Shown piece after piece: positions 16,295 to 25,871 of a DNA stretch of 47,452 bases. The notes beneath the pieces are model-generated. The model saw nothing but the letters and a program-made list of their open reading frames with translations. It had not been told where the DNA came from and did not search any database. Position 1 is the first letter of the stretch, and each line of letters starts with the position of its first letter. The stretch is from assembly GCF_019746015.1 (NCBI RefSeq), contig NZ_JAIESM010000013.1, forward strand, positions 1 through 47,452. The letters are read 5' to 3'. A program made the translations under genes and the position numbers. This DNA is from Sphingomonas sp. (GTDB lineage: Bacteria; Pseudomonadota; Alphaproteobacteria; Sphingomonadales; Sphingomonadaceae).

Positions 16295-17596
16295 ATGAGC
16301 TTTCCCTGGGCAAAGCAGTATGAACCCAAGGTGCCGGTGATGAAGTGGCTGGACGATCGTCTGCCGCTCCCCCGCTTCGTCTACAGCGCGGTCGGCGGCG
16401 GCTATCCGGTGCCGCGCAACCTCAACTGGTTCTGGAATTTCGGTGTGCTCGCCGGCGTTGCGCTGATGAGCCAGATCATCACCGGCATCGTGCTGGCAAT
16501 GCATTATGCCGCCACTGCCGATGGCGCGTTCAATTCGGTCGAGCACATCATGCGCGACGTGAATTATGGCTGGCTGCTGCGCTATGCCCACGCCAATGGC
16601 GCGTCGATGTTCCTGGCGGTGGTGTATATCCACATGGCCCGGGGCCTTTATTACGGCTCTTACAAAGCGCCGCGCGAAATGGTGTGGCTGCTGGGCGTGG
16701 TCATCTTCCTGCTGATGATGGCGACCGCCTTCATGGGCTATGTGCTGCCCTGGGGCCAGATGAGCTTCTGGGGCGCCCAGGTCATCACCGGCTTCTTCTC
16801 GGGCATCCCGTTGGTGGGCGAGGCGATCCGCGTGTGGCTGCTGGGCGGCTATGTGCCCGATCAGGCAGCGCTCAACCGCTTCTTCTCGCTCCATTATCTG
16901 CTGCCGTTCGTGATTGCGGCGGTGATCGTGCTGCACATCTGGGCGCTGCATATTCCGGGGTCGAACAACCCCACCGGCGTTGAGGTGAAGAGCGAGCAGG
17001 ACACGGTGCCCTTCCACCCCTATTACACCGCGAAGGACGGGTTCGGCTTGGGCGTGTTCCTGCTGATCTTTGCGACCTTCGTGTTCTTCTACCCCAACAT
17101 GCTGGGCCACCCGGACAATTATATTCCGGCCAACCCGCTGTCGACGCCGGCGCACATCGTGCCCGAATGGTATTTCCTGCCCTTCTACGCCATCCTGAAG
17201 TCGTTCACTTATGACTTCCTGATGATCCCGGCGAAGCTGTGGGGCGTGCTGGCGATGTTCGGCTCGATCCTGCTGCTGTTCGTGCTGCCGTGGCTGGATT
17301 CGTCGCCGGTGCGCTCGGCCAAGTACCGCCCGACCTACCGCATCTTCCTGTTCGTGCTGCTGGTCGACGTGCTGGTGCTGGGCTATGTCGGCGGCGCCGA
17401 ACCCACCACGCCGAATGTCGTGCTGGGGCAGATCGCCACCATCTATTATTTCGCGCATTTCCTGGTGATCCTGCCGATCGTGTCGGCGATGGAGCGGCCC
17501 CGGCCGCTGCCCAGCTCGATCACCGAGGCGGTGTTGAAGGGCAAGCACGCGGCTGATGCCGCGCCGATGCCGGGCACCCTAGTGCCGGCCGAGTAA
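16295..17596 (+). CDS. petB: Cytochrome b subunit of the bc1 complex
   Basis: Membrane-embedded dihaem cytochrome b of complex III, 433 residues with eight helices. Helix B and D haem-ligand histidines are seen in [13 protein letters not shown] and in [18 protein letters not shown]. The Qo-site motif PEWY is in [15 protein letters not shown], and [13 protein letters not shown] is the conserved cd1 region. A GGGAGTAGAGCAAG stretch precedes the ATG. It lies 14 nt after petA and 14 nt before petC. The C-terminal tail after TM8 (about 35 residues) is hydrophilic. Confidence 0.97.
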   Translation: MSFPWAKQYEPKVPVMKWLDDRLPLPRFVYSAVGGGYPVPRNLNWFWNFGVLAGVALMSQIITGIVLAMHYAATADGAFNSVEHIMRDVNYGWLLRYAHANGASMFLAVVYIHMARGLYYGSYKAPREMVWLLGVVIFLLMMATAFMGYVLPWGQMSFWGAQVITGFFSGIPLVGEAIRVWLLGGYVPDQAALNRFFSLHYLLPFVIAAVIVLHIWALHIPGSNNPTGVEVKSEQDTVPFHPYYTAKDGFGLGVFLLIFATFVFFYPNMLGHPDNYIPANPLSTPAHIVPEWYFLPFYAILKSFTYDFLMIPAKLWGVLAMFGSILLLFVLPWLDSSPVRSAKYRPTYRIFLFVLLVDVLVLGYVGGAEPTTPNVVLGQIATIYYFAHFLVILPIVSAMERPRPLPSSITEAVLKGKHAADAAPMPGTLVPAE

Positions 17597-17610
17597 GGGG
17601 CAAAAAGAAA

Positions 17611-18426
17611 ATGCTTCGTTTTTTTGCGGCCATCATCGGCCTGGTGTTCATTGCTGCCGCCGGTTTCGGCCTGGCCGGCAGCGTCTATAGCCTTGCGACC
17701 GAGGAGACCAAGGAGTCGGCGGTCGAGGTGCTGCACAAGCACCCCGAGCATTTGGAACTGGCCAGCAACGGCCTGTTCGGCAAGGTCGACGAGCGCGAGG
17801 CGCAGCGCGGCTTTCAGGTGTATCAGCAGGTCTGCGCCAACTGCCACTCGCTGACCCATGTCGCGTTCCGCGACCTGAAGAAGATCGGCTATACCGATGC
17901 CGAGGTGAAGAAGATCGCCGCCGACTGGAGCAACAAGGCGCCGACCTTCGACCCCAAGACCGGCGAGCGCGGCGACCGGCCGAACACCCCGGCCGACAAG
18001 TTCCCGACCGTCTATTATCCCGGCCAGGGCAATCCGCCGGACCTGTCGCTGATCACCAAGGCGCGGCATGACGGTGCGGCCTATGTCTATTCGCTGCTGA
18101 CCGGCTATCGCGAGATGACCGAGAAGGAGATGAAGGAGCACCCCGACGCGAAGACGCCGGACGGCCTCTACTTCAACCCCTATTTCGCCAATCTCAACCT
18201 GGCGATGCCGCCGCCGCTGATGGACGGCGCGGTGACCTATGCCGACGGCACCAAGTCGACGGTGAAGCAGAATGCCAAGGACGTTGCCGCCTTCCTCGTC
18301 TGGGCCGCCGAGCCTGAGCTGGGCCAGCGCCACGGCATGGGCGTCATGGTGATCGTGTTCCTGCTGGTCGCCACCGTGTTCGCCTATTTCGCCTATCTCA
18401 ACATCTGGCGGAACGTGAAGCATTGA
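17611..18426 (+). CDS. petC: Cytochrome c1 subunit of the bc1 complex
   Basis: Haem c subunit of complex III that delivers electrons to soluble or membrane cytochrome c. It has 271 residues. An N-terminal signal sequence (FFAAIIGLVFIAAAGFGLAG) is followed by the haem site VCANCHS (Cys75, Cys78, His79). The methionine ligand is probably in LNLAMPPPLMDG. A single C-terminal anchor helix is VMVIVFLLVATVFAYFAYL. The stop overlaps the TTG start of apt. Confidence 0.96.
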   Translation: MLRFFAAIIGLVFIAAAGFGLAGSVYSLATEETKESAVEVLHKHPEHLELASNGLFGKVDEREAQRGFQVYQQVCANCHSLTHVAFRDLKKIGYTDAEVKKIAADWSNKAPTFDPKTGERGDRPNTPADKFPTVYYPGQGNPPDLSLITKARHDGAAYVYSLLTGYREMTEKEMKEHPDAKTPDGLYFNPYFANLNLAMPPPLMDGAVTYADGTKSTVKQNAKDVAAFLVWAAEPELGQRHGMGVMVIVFLLVATVFAYFAYLNIWRNVKH

Positions 18427-18977
18427 GCGTTACCGAAACCGCCGGCGCCAATGACGACCTGAAGGCGCTGATCCGCACGATCCCGGGCTTCCCCAAGCCC
18501 GGGATCATGTTTCGCGACATCACCACGTTGCTGCTCGACGCGGCAGGCATGGCAAAGACGGTCGCGCGGATGGCGGCGGCGGTGGACGGTCCGGTCGATC
18601 TGGTCGCGGGGATCGAGGCGCGCGGCTTCATCTTTGCCGCCGCGCTTGCCGCGCCGCTCAAGGCCGGCGTCCTCCTCATCCGCAAGGACGGCAAGCTGCC
18701 CGGCGCCACCATCGCCGAGGATTATGCGCTGGAATATGGCACCGACCGCATCACCATGCACGAGGATGCACTGGTGCCGGGGCAGAAGGTGCTGCTGGTC
18801 GACGACCTGATCGCCACCGGCGGCACGGCGTGCGCGGCGGTGCGGTTGCTGCGCAAGGCCGGGGCGACGGTGACCCAGGCCAGCTTCGTCATCGACCTGC
18901 CCGAACTGGGCGGCGCCGATCTGCTGCGCGCCGACGGGATCGACGTGTCGGCGCTGGTTTCGTTCGAGGGCCATTAA
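18423..18977 (+). CDS. apt: Adenine phosphoribosyltransferase
   Basis: Salvages adenine to AMP with PRPP. Cytoplasmic, 184 residues. Motifs: IPGFPKPGIMFRDITTLL at the N-terminus, VAGIEARGFIFAAALA, and the PRPP loop VLLVDDLIATGGTACAA. The start is TTG, overlapping the petC TGA in ATTGA; no ATG lies near the expected N-terminus, so translation is likely coupled to petC. Why a purine salvage gene follows the bc1 operon is not clear from the sequence. Confidence 0.93.
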   Translation: MSVTETAGANDDLKALIRTIPGFPKPGIMFRDITTLLLDAAGMAKTVARMAAAVDGPVDLVAGIEARGFIFAAALAAPLKAGVLLIRKDGKLPGATIAEDYALEYGTDRITMHEDALVPGQKVLLVDDLIATGGTACAAVRLLRKAGATVTQASFVIDLPELGGADLLRADGIDVSALVSFEGH

Positions 18978-19044
18978 TCTTTTCTTTGCTATTGTCGGCT
19001 TCGCGCGCGGACGATTGAGTCGCGCGCGGCGCGGAGACCGTTGC

Positions 19045-19374
19045 ATGGCACGACATTTGGCAAAGATCGGACTGGGCTTGGCACTGGCACTGGGCGTCAC
19101 CGCCTGCGCCGATGACGATTTCTACGGCCATCCCGGTTATGCCTATTACAATCCGGGCTGGGGCCAGCCTTATTGGGGCTGGTATAACGGCTTTTATTAT
19201 CCGGGCACTGGGGTGCTGGTGTATGACCGGTACCGGGTCGGCCGGCCCTGGGGCTTTTACGAGCAGCAATATTGGATCGGCCGGCAGCGCGGCTGGCGCG
19301 GCCCCGGCTTTCAGCCCAATTGGGGCGGCTGGCGCGGTGGCTGGCGTGGCGGCGGCTGGGGTCGGCGCTGGTAG
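19045..19374 (+). CDS. Small lipoprotein rich in Tyr, Trp and Gly
   Basis: Predicted lipoprotein of 109 residues. A signal peptide (HLAKIGLGLALALG) ends in the lipobox VTAC (Cys22). The mature chain is dominated by aromatic and Gly residues: GYAYYNPGWGQPYWGWYNGF, then a Gly/Arg/Trp repeat tail (GGWRGGWRGGGWGRRW). This composition suggests an outer-membrane-associated or cell-surface role, but no function is known to me. A GC-rich inverted repeat lies in the leader (19002-19028). Its stop codon directly abuts the stop of the convergent GH42 gene. Confidence 0.68.
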   Translation: MARHLAKIGLGLALALGVTACADDDFYGHPGYAYYNPGWGQPYWGWYNGFYYPGTGVLVYDRYRVGRPWGFYEQQYWIGRQRGWRGPGFQPNWGGWRGGWRGGGWGRRW

Positions 19375-21303
19375 TTATTCACGCCAGACGGTGAAGCCGC
19401 CGGCCGGGCAGTGCGCGCTGCCGATGAGGGGCGTGGCCCCGCCCAGCCAGCGCGACACGTCGATCACGTCCGGCCCATAGTTGAAGGCGAAGGTGAAGCC
19501 GCCGGCGCGGCGCAGGCGCAGGTCGGGCGGCAGTTGGGTGGTCGACAGCCCCGCCTCCGTCGCCATCTGCGTGAACAACCGCGCGAGCAGCGCCGCATCC
19601 GCCCAGCCGGCCAGATAGCGCAAGCGGCCGGCGCGATAGACGATGCCGCGCCCATCGCTCAGGCAATGCTCGGGCAGCAGCGCGGTTTCGACCGTTTCCA
19701 GCCAGCGGCCGAGGGCAAAGCCGTCGCCCGGCTCCACCAGCCCGGGCCGCAGGCTTTCCACCCGCACCACCTTTACCGGCAGATGGCGCTGCAGCGGGCC
19801 GGGGGGCAGCGTGTCGGGGTACTGGAAGGCGGCCGTCCGGCTGCCGCTGCGCGGGCCGAACAGCACCGGCACGCCCAGCGCCGCCAGCCGGTCGGCAAGC
19901 GCGTCGTCGAGCATCGGCAGGCTGGGCGCCACCACCATCGCATAGCCATCCAGCGGCGCGCCGGGCGGCACGATGTCGACATCCAGGCCCAGCCGCCGCA
20001 GCGCCTGATACCAGGCAAAGGCCAGCTCCAGATAGCTGAAGCTGCGCCCCTGTGGCTGCGTCTCGATCGCCCAGCTCGCTTCATAGCTGAACAGCAGCGC
20101 GACGCGCGCCGGGGCGGGGGCAAGATCGCCCAGCAGCGCGAGATCGGCGGCTGCAGCCCGCGCCTCGTGCGCGCCGACGTCGTCCACCCGGTCGGGCCGG
20201 AGCAGCCCGGCATGGTGCGCCTCTTGCCCGAACGGCGCCTGGCGCCAGCGGAAATAGCTGACCAGCTCGGCACCGTGCGCGGCCGCCTCGATCGTCCACA
20301 GCCGGACCATGCCCGGCAAGGGCGCGGGGTTGTGCGCCGACCAGTTCACTGGCCCCGGCTGCTGCTCCATCACCCACCAGCGCCCGCGCCCGGCGCCGCG
20401 ATAGAGATCGTGGTGAAAGGCGGCGATGTCCGGATGGCCGGCGCGCGCGTAACGCAGCTTTTCCTCGGCGGAGAACCAGAAGCTGTCGAGAAAGCCGATG
20501 GGATAGCTGTCCCACGTCGCCACATCGAGGTCGGCGGCAACCGCATGATGGTCGAACTGGGTGAAGAAGCCCATGAAATTGTGGACGATGTCACGCCCTG
20601 GCGAGGCCGCGCGCAGGATCTCCACCTGCGCGCGGTTGAAGGCGACGACCTGATCGGACGAGAAGCGCCGCCAGTCCATCACGTGGGCCGGCTGCGGTTC
20701 GGTAACGGTCAGGTGCGGCGGGTCGATCTCGGCGAAGTCGCGATACTCCATCGACCAGAACACCGTGCCCCAGGCGGTGTTCAGCGCGTCGATGCTGCCA
20801 TGGCGCGCGGCGAGCCAGGCGCGGAAACCGGCAGCCGCAGCGGGGGAGTAGCTGATCGCGGTGTCGTGACAGCCATATTCATTGTCGGTCTGCCACGCGA
20901 CCACCGCCGGGTGCGCGCCATAACGCTGCGCCATTGCGGCGGTGATCCGTGCTGCTTCCGCCCGGTAGCCCTTGTGCGAAAAGCAATAGTGCCGCCGCGA
21001 GCCGAAGCGGCGCGGGCGCCCCTGCGCGTCCACCGCCAGCATGTCCGGCATCTGGTCGACCAGCCATTTGGGCGGCGTCGCGGTCGGCGTGCCGAGGATG
21101 ATGCCGAGCCCGGCGGCGGCGAGCGTGTCGATCGCCCGGTCGAGCCAGCCCCAGTCGAACCGGCCGGGTTCGGGCTCGATCCGGCTCCACGCGAATTCGC
21201 CGATGCGCACGCGGGTGAGGCCCATTGCCGCCATCCGCGCGGCATCGTCGGCCCACCAGCTTTCCGGCCAGTGTTCGGGATAATAGCAGCAGCCCAGCCG
21301 CAT
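19375..21303 (-). CDS. GH42 beta-galactosidase
   Basis: Retaining beta-galactosidase of glycoside hydrolase family 42, 642 residues, without a signal peptide, so probably cytoplasmic. The N-terminus MRLGCCYYPEHWPESWWADD is typical. Acid/base Glu142 lies in WQTDNEYG and nucleophile Glu313 in WWVMEQQPG. The trimerisation-like and C-terminal beta domains follow. The ATG at 21303 overlaps the stop of the GH36 gene (TGATG); a GTG one codon earlier is possible. With its neighbours it would free galactose from galactosides inside the cell. Confidence 0.94.
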   Translation of the reverse strand: MRLGCCYYPEHWPESWWADDAARMAAMGLTRVRIGEFAWSRIEPEPGRFDWGWLDRAIDTLAAAGLGIILGTPTATPPKWLVDQMPDMLAVDAQGRPRRFGSRRHYCFSHKGYRAEAARITAAMAQRYGAHPAVVAWQTDNEYGCHDTAISYSPAAAAGFRAWLAARHGSIDALNTAWGTVFWSMEYRDFAEIDPPHLTVTEPQPAHVMDWRRFSSDQVVAFNRAQVEILRAASPGRDIVHNFMGFFTQFDHHAVAADLDVATWDSYPIGFLDSFWFSAEEKLRYARAGHPDIAAFHHDLYRGAGRGRWWVMEQQPGPVNWSAHNPAPLPGMVRLWTIEAAAHGAELVSYFRWRQAPFGQEAHHAGLLRPDRVDDVGAHEARAAAADLALLGDLAPAPARVALLFSYEASWAIETQPQGRSFSYLELAFAWYQALRRLGLDVDIVPPGAPLDGYAMVVAPSLPMLDDALADRLAALGVPVLFGPRSGSRTAAFQYPDTLPPGPLQRHLPVKVVRVESLRPGLVEPGDGFALGRWLETVETALLPEHCLSDGRGIVYRAGRLRYLAGWADAALLARLFTQMATEAGLSTTQLPPDLRLRRAGGFTFAFNYGPDVIDVSRWLGGATPLIGSAHCPAGGFTVWRE

Positions 21304-23345
21304 CACAGCGCCTCCAGCGCGATCAGCCGGGCCGTGGCGGGCCGGGCCAGGGGAAGGGTGAGGCCGGTCTCGCCCAGGAACCGGCCGGAAAGCGTGAGCG
21401 GCGCACGGCGCGACAAGGGGAAGCTGACCGCGTGAAGCCGCGCCGGATCGAGCGCGGGCAGCCGGATTGGCGGCGCGTTGTAATCCCCGGCACTGTCCAC
21501 CCGCGCGATCAGCGCCAGCGCGCGCCGGCCGTCCGTCACCAGCGTGCCGAACAGGCCGGGGCCGGCGTCAAGCTCATGCCAGTCGCCGCCGTGCAGCACG
21601 TCGCGCCATTCCTTGTAGAGCGCGATATGCTGGGCGAGCGTGTCGCGCTCGTCGGCGGTCATCGCGGCGGGGTCTGCCTCCACCCCCATATGGCCCAACA
21701 GCGCGACCCGGGCGCGAAACGCCATCGGCAGCGCGCGCCCGGTGATCGGGTTGGGGCTGGGGCCGACATGATTGCCCAGCACTTCGGGCGGCAGGAACAG
21801 GCTCCACGCGCGCATCAGCCGCAGCCGCTCGACCGCGTCATTATTGTCGCTGGGCCACACGCGGTGGCAGCGCGACAGCACGCCCAGGTCGATCCGCCCG
21901 CCGCCGCTGGCGCAGCTTTCGATCTCGACATGGGGGTGCGCGGCGCGCAGCCGGTCGAGCAGCGCATAATGCGCCAGCGCCTGGGCATGGCCGGCCGGGT
22001 TGGGGAAGAGCGGGCGGTTATGATCCCACTTCAGATAGGCAATGGGGTGCGCCCCGAGCAGCGCGTCGAGCGCGGTGAAGAGGTGCTCGGCCACCTCGAG
22101 CCGGGTGAGGTTCAGCACCAGCTGGTGGCGCTGGGTGGGGCGGTCGTCGCCGAGATGGACGCACCAGTCGGGATGGGCGCGGTACAGGTCGCTGTCGGGG
22201 CTGACCATTTCGGGCTCCACCCACAGCCCGAAATCCATGCCGAGCGCATGGACATCGGCGATCAGCGGCGCCAGCCCGTGCGGAAAACGCGCGGCGTCCA
22301 CCGTCCAGTCGCCCAGGCTGGTGCGGTCGTCGCGGCGCCCGGCGAACCAGCCATCGTCAACCACGAAGCGCTCGGCGCCGATTGCGGCGGCATGCCGGGC
22401 AAGGGTGGCAAGCCGGTCGGCGTCCATCGCAAAGCCGCATGCTTCCCAGCTGTTCAGATGGACCCGGCGCGGCGCCCAGCCGGCGCGGCCGGGCAGGCGC
22501 GCGCGGGTGGCGGCGTGGAAGGCGCGGCGCACGCCGTTGCGGCCGCCGGCGGTGATCGCCAGCATTGCCTCCGGCGCGGCAAACACTGCGCCCGGCGCCA
22601 GCGTGATCTCGCCCGGTGCCAGCCAGCCGCCCAGCTGCACCCCCGCGCCATCGGCATCGCGCGCCAGCACCAGCTGGTGCCCGCCGCTCCACGCCAGATG
22701 TAGCGACAGCGCCCGGCCATGATCGGCGCCGAAGGCCGCCTCGTGCGCGATCAGCCAGTTGGCGCCGCCGAAATCGGGCCGCCCGCCGCGCGCCGCGCCG
22801 CCGCTTTCGCCATGGGGGATGGGGCCGGTCTCCATCTGCATCTCGCCCGCCCAGCGGCCGTGGAAGCGGGTGACATGGTCCGCCCAGCCGGGCAGCGGCA
22901 GGGCAAGGCTTGCCAGCCAGTCGATGGCGAGCGGGGTGGTGCCGGTGTTGGTCAAGGTCGAGCGCGCCGATACCATGTCGCCCGGCCCGATCGCCCAGTC
23001 GATCTGCAGCGAGACGCCGGCGGCATCATCGGCCAGGGTGAAGGCGATCCGCCCGTCGCCCGCCGCCACCGACCGGCAGTTTAGCCCGAGCGTCACCGCC
23101 GCCCCGCCGCGCCTGAGCGCGACCGCCACCGGCCCCAGATAGCCGCGCCCGGCCGAACTAGACAGTGTCGTGGATACCGAAATATCGGGTTCGGAGCCGT
23201 GGCGCGGCCGCGCGCTTGCCGCTGACAGCGCTGTCAGGTCTTCGTCCGGGGGCAGTCGCCCGCCCAGATGCACCGGCCAGGGCGCGCCGCCGTCTGTTGC
23301 AAAGACCAGCGTCAGCGCGCCGCCGTCGATCCGATAAAAGTCCAT
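21303..23345 (-). CDS. GH36 alpha-galactosidase
   Basis: Retaining alpha-galactosidase of family GH36, 680 residues, no signal peptide. An N-terminal beta-supersandwich (to about residue 300) precedes the catalytic barrel. The nucleophile is Asp441 in YLKWDHNR and the probable acid/base is Asp500 in WPSDNND; ESCASGGGRIDLG and FVVDDGWFAGRRDD are conserved substrate-site motifs. It is first in a two-gene minus-strand unit with GH42 and divergent from the symporter gene across 76 nt. It would cleave melibiose/raffinose-type alpha-galactosides. Confidence 0.94.
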   Translation of the reverse strand: MDFYRIDGGALTLVFATDGGAPWPVHLGGRLPPDEDLTALSAASARPRHGSEPDISVSTTLSSSAGRGYLGPVAVALRRGGAAVTLGLNCRSVAAGDGRIAFTLADDAAGVSLQIDWAIGPGDMVSARSTLTNTGTTPLAIDWLASLALPLPGWADHVTRFHGRWAGEMQMETGPIPHGESGGAARGGRPDFGGANWLIAHEAAFGADHGRALSLHLAWSGGHQLVLARDADGAGVQLGGWLAPGEITLAPGAVFAAPEAMLAITAGGRNGVRRAFHAATRARLPGRAGWAPRRVHLNSWEACGFAMDADRLATLARHAAAIGAERFVVDDGWFAGRRDDRTSLGDWTVDAARFPHGLAPLIADVHALGMDFGLWVEPEMVSPDSDLYRAHPDWCVHLGDDRPTQRHQLVLNLTRLEVAEHLFTALDALLGAHPIAYLKWDHNRPLFPNPAGHAQALAHYALLDRLRAAHPHVEIESCASGGGRIDLGVLSRCHRVWPSDNNDAVERLRLMRAWSLFLPPEVLGNHVGPSPNPITGRALPMAFRARVALLGHMGVEADPAAMTADERDTLAQHIALYKEWRDVLHGGDWHELDAGPGLFGTLVTDGRRALALIARVDSAGDYNAPPIRLPALDPARLHAVSFPLSRRAPLTLSGRFLGETGLTLPLARPATARLIALEAL

Positions 23346-23370
23346 CGCACCGCACCCTTGCCGCGCCGCC

Positions 23371-23400
23371 GCTTGCGCGCAAGCCCGCGCGGCCTATGCT
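23371..23400 (+). promoter_or_regulatory. Promoter with a palindromic operator upstream of the symporter-galT-galK genes
   Basis: The 76-nt divergent region contains a perfect 14-bp palindrome GCTTGCGCGCAAGC (23371-23384). It covers a possible -35 box TTGCGC (23373-23378), which is 16 nt from a possible -10 box TATGCT (23395-23400). A repressor bound to the palindrome would block this promoter and could also affect the divergent GH36 gene. Confidence 0.45.
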
Positions 23401-23421
23401 CCCGCCAAAAAAGGGGGAGTT

Positions 23422-24870
23422 GTGACGGCGGCACTCAGCATCGAACAACTGGCGGTCGCGGGCGGCCTGCTCGCGCTGATCGCGCTGCTCACCTGGATGC
23501 GGGTGCGCGCCGCCCGGCATGACGGCAGCGGGAAGGACGTGTTCCTGGCCGGCGGCGGGCTGAGCTGGCTGTTCGTGGCCGGCTCGATCACGCTCACCAA
23601 CCTGTCCACCGATCAACTGGTGGGGATGAACGGCAACCAGATGCTGCTGCTCGCCTGGTGGGAGATTTCGGGCTTTGTGGGCCTGATGATCCTGGCCTTC
23701 GTGTTCGTGCCGATCTATTACCGCAACAATTGCACCACCGTCACCGAACTGCTCGACCGGCGTTATTCGGGCGAGACGACCAGCGTGCGCACGCTGATTT
23801 CGGCGCTGTTCCTGTTCGGCAATATCCTGATCTATCTGCCCGCCGGGCTGTACAGCGGCGCATTGTTCCTCTCCAGCCTGTTCGGCGGCGGGGTGCCGCT
23901 GATCGTGCTTGCCGCCGTCCTCGCCATCATCAGCGCGGCCTATACGATGCTGGGCGGCCTGCGCGCGGTGGCGGTGATGGACACCTATTCGGGGTTCGGC
24001 GTGCTGGCGGTGGCGGTGCTGATCGTGCTGCTGGCGCTGAACGCGATCCACTGGGATTTCAGCGGCATTCCGGCCGAGCGGCTGAGCTTCATCGGCGCGG
24101 CGGACTCGCCCATTCCGTTCCACACGCTGTTCACCGGCATGATCTTCATCCAGATCTATTACTGGTCGACCAACCAGAACATCACCCAGAAAGCGATGAC
24201 CGCGCCCGATGTGAAAGAGGCGCAGCGCGGCGTGCTGGCGGCGGCGGCAGTGCGCATTCTGATCATCCCGGTCATCGTCACCGTGCCGGGCGTGGTCGCC
24301 TACAAGCTGCTGGGGCCGGTGGGTGACAAATCCTATGGCCTGCTGGTCGCGCGGATTTTGCCGCCCTGGCTCTCCGGCGCGTTTGCCGCGATGATTGCCG
24401 CCGCCGTCATCGCCCATACCGCTGCCGTGCTCAATTCCACCGTCGCGCTTTATGCGGTTGATTTCCATGACCGTTTCATCGGCCGCGTGCGCGACCATTG
24501 GCGGCTGAGCGCGGTGGTGACGGCGCTGGTCACCGCCAGCTCGATCGCGCTGGTGCCGCTGTTCGAAGGCGCGAAGCACATCATCAACCTGCTGCAGCAG
24601 CTGAACGGCCTGTCCTCGATGCCGATCCTGTCCGCCTTCATCGTCGGGCTGTTGTTCCGGGGCGTGTCGGGCAGCGCGGCGACGGCGGGGGTGCTTTGGG
24701 GGGTGTGGCTCTATGCGCTGTTCACCTTCGTGCTGGAGCCGGGCAGGCTGATCCCGCTCCATTATATCGATTTCATGGTGGTCACGCTGGCCTCGTCGGT
24801 GCTGGTGGCGCTGGGCGTCAACCGGCTGACGGGCGGGCGCGCGCGGCTGGCGCTGTGGGGCGCGGCATGA
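23422..24870 (+). CDS. Sodium/solute symporter (SSS family), probable sugar transporter
   Basis: Secondary transporter of the SSS/SLC5 family, 482 residues with about 13 helices. Motifs: AGGGLSWLFVAGSITLTNLS and TDQLVGMNGNQM in the sodium-site region, VTELLDRRYSG, YTMLGGLRAVAVMDTYSG and YYWSTNQNITQKAM. These match the branch containing sodium/galactose-type transporters. The start is GTG with GGGGGAG close upstream. Its position in the galactoside cluster supports import of galactose or a galactoside, which is inference. It is coupled to galT by ATGA. Confidence 0.88.
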   Translation: MTAALSIEQLAVAGGLLALIALLTWMRVRAARHDGSGKDVFLAGGGLSWLFVAGSITLTNLSTDQLVGMNGNQMLLLAWWEISGFVGLMILAFVFVPIYYRNNCTTVTELLDRRYSGETTSVRTLISALFLFGNILIYLPAGLYSGALFLSSLFGGGVPLIVLAAVLAIISAAYTMLGGLRAVAVMDTYSGFGVLAVAVLIVLLALNAIHWDFSGIPAERLSFIGAADSPIPFHTLFTGMIFIQIYYWSTNQNITQKAMTAPDVKEAQRGVLAAAAVRILIIPVIVTVPGVVAYKLLGPVGDKSYGLLVARILPPWLSGAFAAMIAAAVIAHTAAVLNSTVALYAVDFHDRFIGRVRDHWRLSAVVTALVTASSIALVPLFEGAKHIINLLQQLNGLSSMPILSAFIVGLLFRGVSGSAATAGVLWGVWLYALFTFVLEPGRLIPLHYIDFMVVTLASSVLVALGVNRLTGGRARLALWGAA

Positions 24871-25871
24871 GCATGGCCGGCATCCCCCACCGGCGGCGCA
24901 ACCCGCTCACCGGGCGCTGGGTGCTGGTTTCCCCCCACCGGCTGCAACGGCCATGGCAGGGGCAGGAAGAAGCGGCGGACGCAACCCGCCCGCCAGCCTA
25001 TGACCCGACCTGTTATCTGTGCCCCGGCAATGCCCGGGCCGGGGGCGCGGTGAACCCGGCCTATGCCGGCCCGCATGCCTTCACCAATGATTATGCCGCG
25101 CTGCTGCCCGGCGACGGGGCAGGGGGTGAGGACGATCCGCTGTTCACCGCACAGGGTGTGGCCGGCACCTGCCGGGTGATCTGCTATTCGCCCGATCATG
25201 GCGCTGGGCTGGGCGACTTGCCGCTGGCCGGGGTGCGCGCGGTGATCGATTGCTGGGCGGCGGAAGCGGCGGCGCTGGGCGCGGATTACCCCTGTGTGCA
25301 GATTTTCGAGAACCGGGGCGCGATGATGGGCGCGTCCAACCCGCACCCGCACGGGCAGGTCTGGGCGACCGCGCACCTGACCGACGAAATGGCGGCAGAG
25401 GATGCGCACCAGCGCGCCTATGTTGCGCAGCATGGCCGCGCGCTGCTGGGCGATCTGGCCGAGCGTGAGGCGGGCGGCCCGCGCGTGGTGGAAGCGAATG
25501 CGGACTGGCTGGTGATCGTGCCCTATTGGGCGGCCTGGCCGTTCGAGACGCTGCTGCTGCCGCGCTTTGCGGTCGCCCGCCTGCCCGAGCTGGACGATGC
25601 CCGGCGCGACAGCCTGGCGGCGGTGCTGCAGGCGCTGATCCGCCGTTATGACGCGCTGTTCGGCTGTGCCTTTCCCTATTCGATGGGATGGCACGGTGCG
25701 CCCTTTGGCGCGGCGGCAGAGAGCTGGCGGCTGCACGCGCATTTCTATCCGCCGCTGCTGCGCTCGGCGAGCGTGCGCAAATTCATGGTCGGGTTCGAGC
25801 TGCTGGGCGAGCCGCAGCGCGACCTGATGCCGGAGGACGCCGCCGCCCGGCTGCGCGCGGTGGCGGCATGA
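24867..25871 (+). CDS. galT: Galactose-1-phosphate uridylyltransferase
   Basis: Leloir-pathway enzyme exchanging galactose-1-phosphate with UDP-glucose. It has 334 residues. The zinc/structural cysteines are in CYLCPGN. The catalytic histidine triad is NPHPHGQVW (His160, His162, Gln164; His162 is the uridylylated residue by homology). The N-terminus RRNPLTGRWVLVSPHR and the C-terminal WRLHAHFYPPLLRS are typical. It overlaps the symporter gene at its start and galK at its end (ATGA at both), forming one translation-coupled unit. galE is not in the window. Confidence 0.95.
   Translation: MSMAGIPHRRRNPLTGRWVLVSPHRLQRPWQGQEEAADATRPPAYDPTCYLCPGNARAGGAVNPAYAGPHAFTNDYAALLPGDGAGGEDDPLFTAQGVAGTCRVICYSPDHGAGLGDLPLAGVRAVIDCWAAEAAALGADYPCVQIFENRGAMMGASNPHPHGQVWATAHLTDEMAAEDAHQRAYVAQHGRALLGDLAEREAGGPRVVEANADWLVIVPYWAAWPFETLLLPRFAVARLPELDDARRDSLAAVLQALIRRYDALFGCAFPYSMGWHGAPFGAAAESWRLHAHFYPPLLRSASVRKFMVGFELLGEPQRDLMPEDAAARLRAVAA

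Noticed and set aside
19411..21435. Long plus-strand frame opposite the GH42 gene
   Set aside because: The minus-strand frame carries full GH42 catalytic motifs; the plus frame has no recognisable domain or ribosome site.
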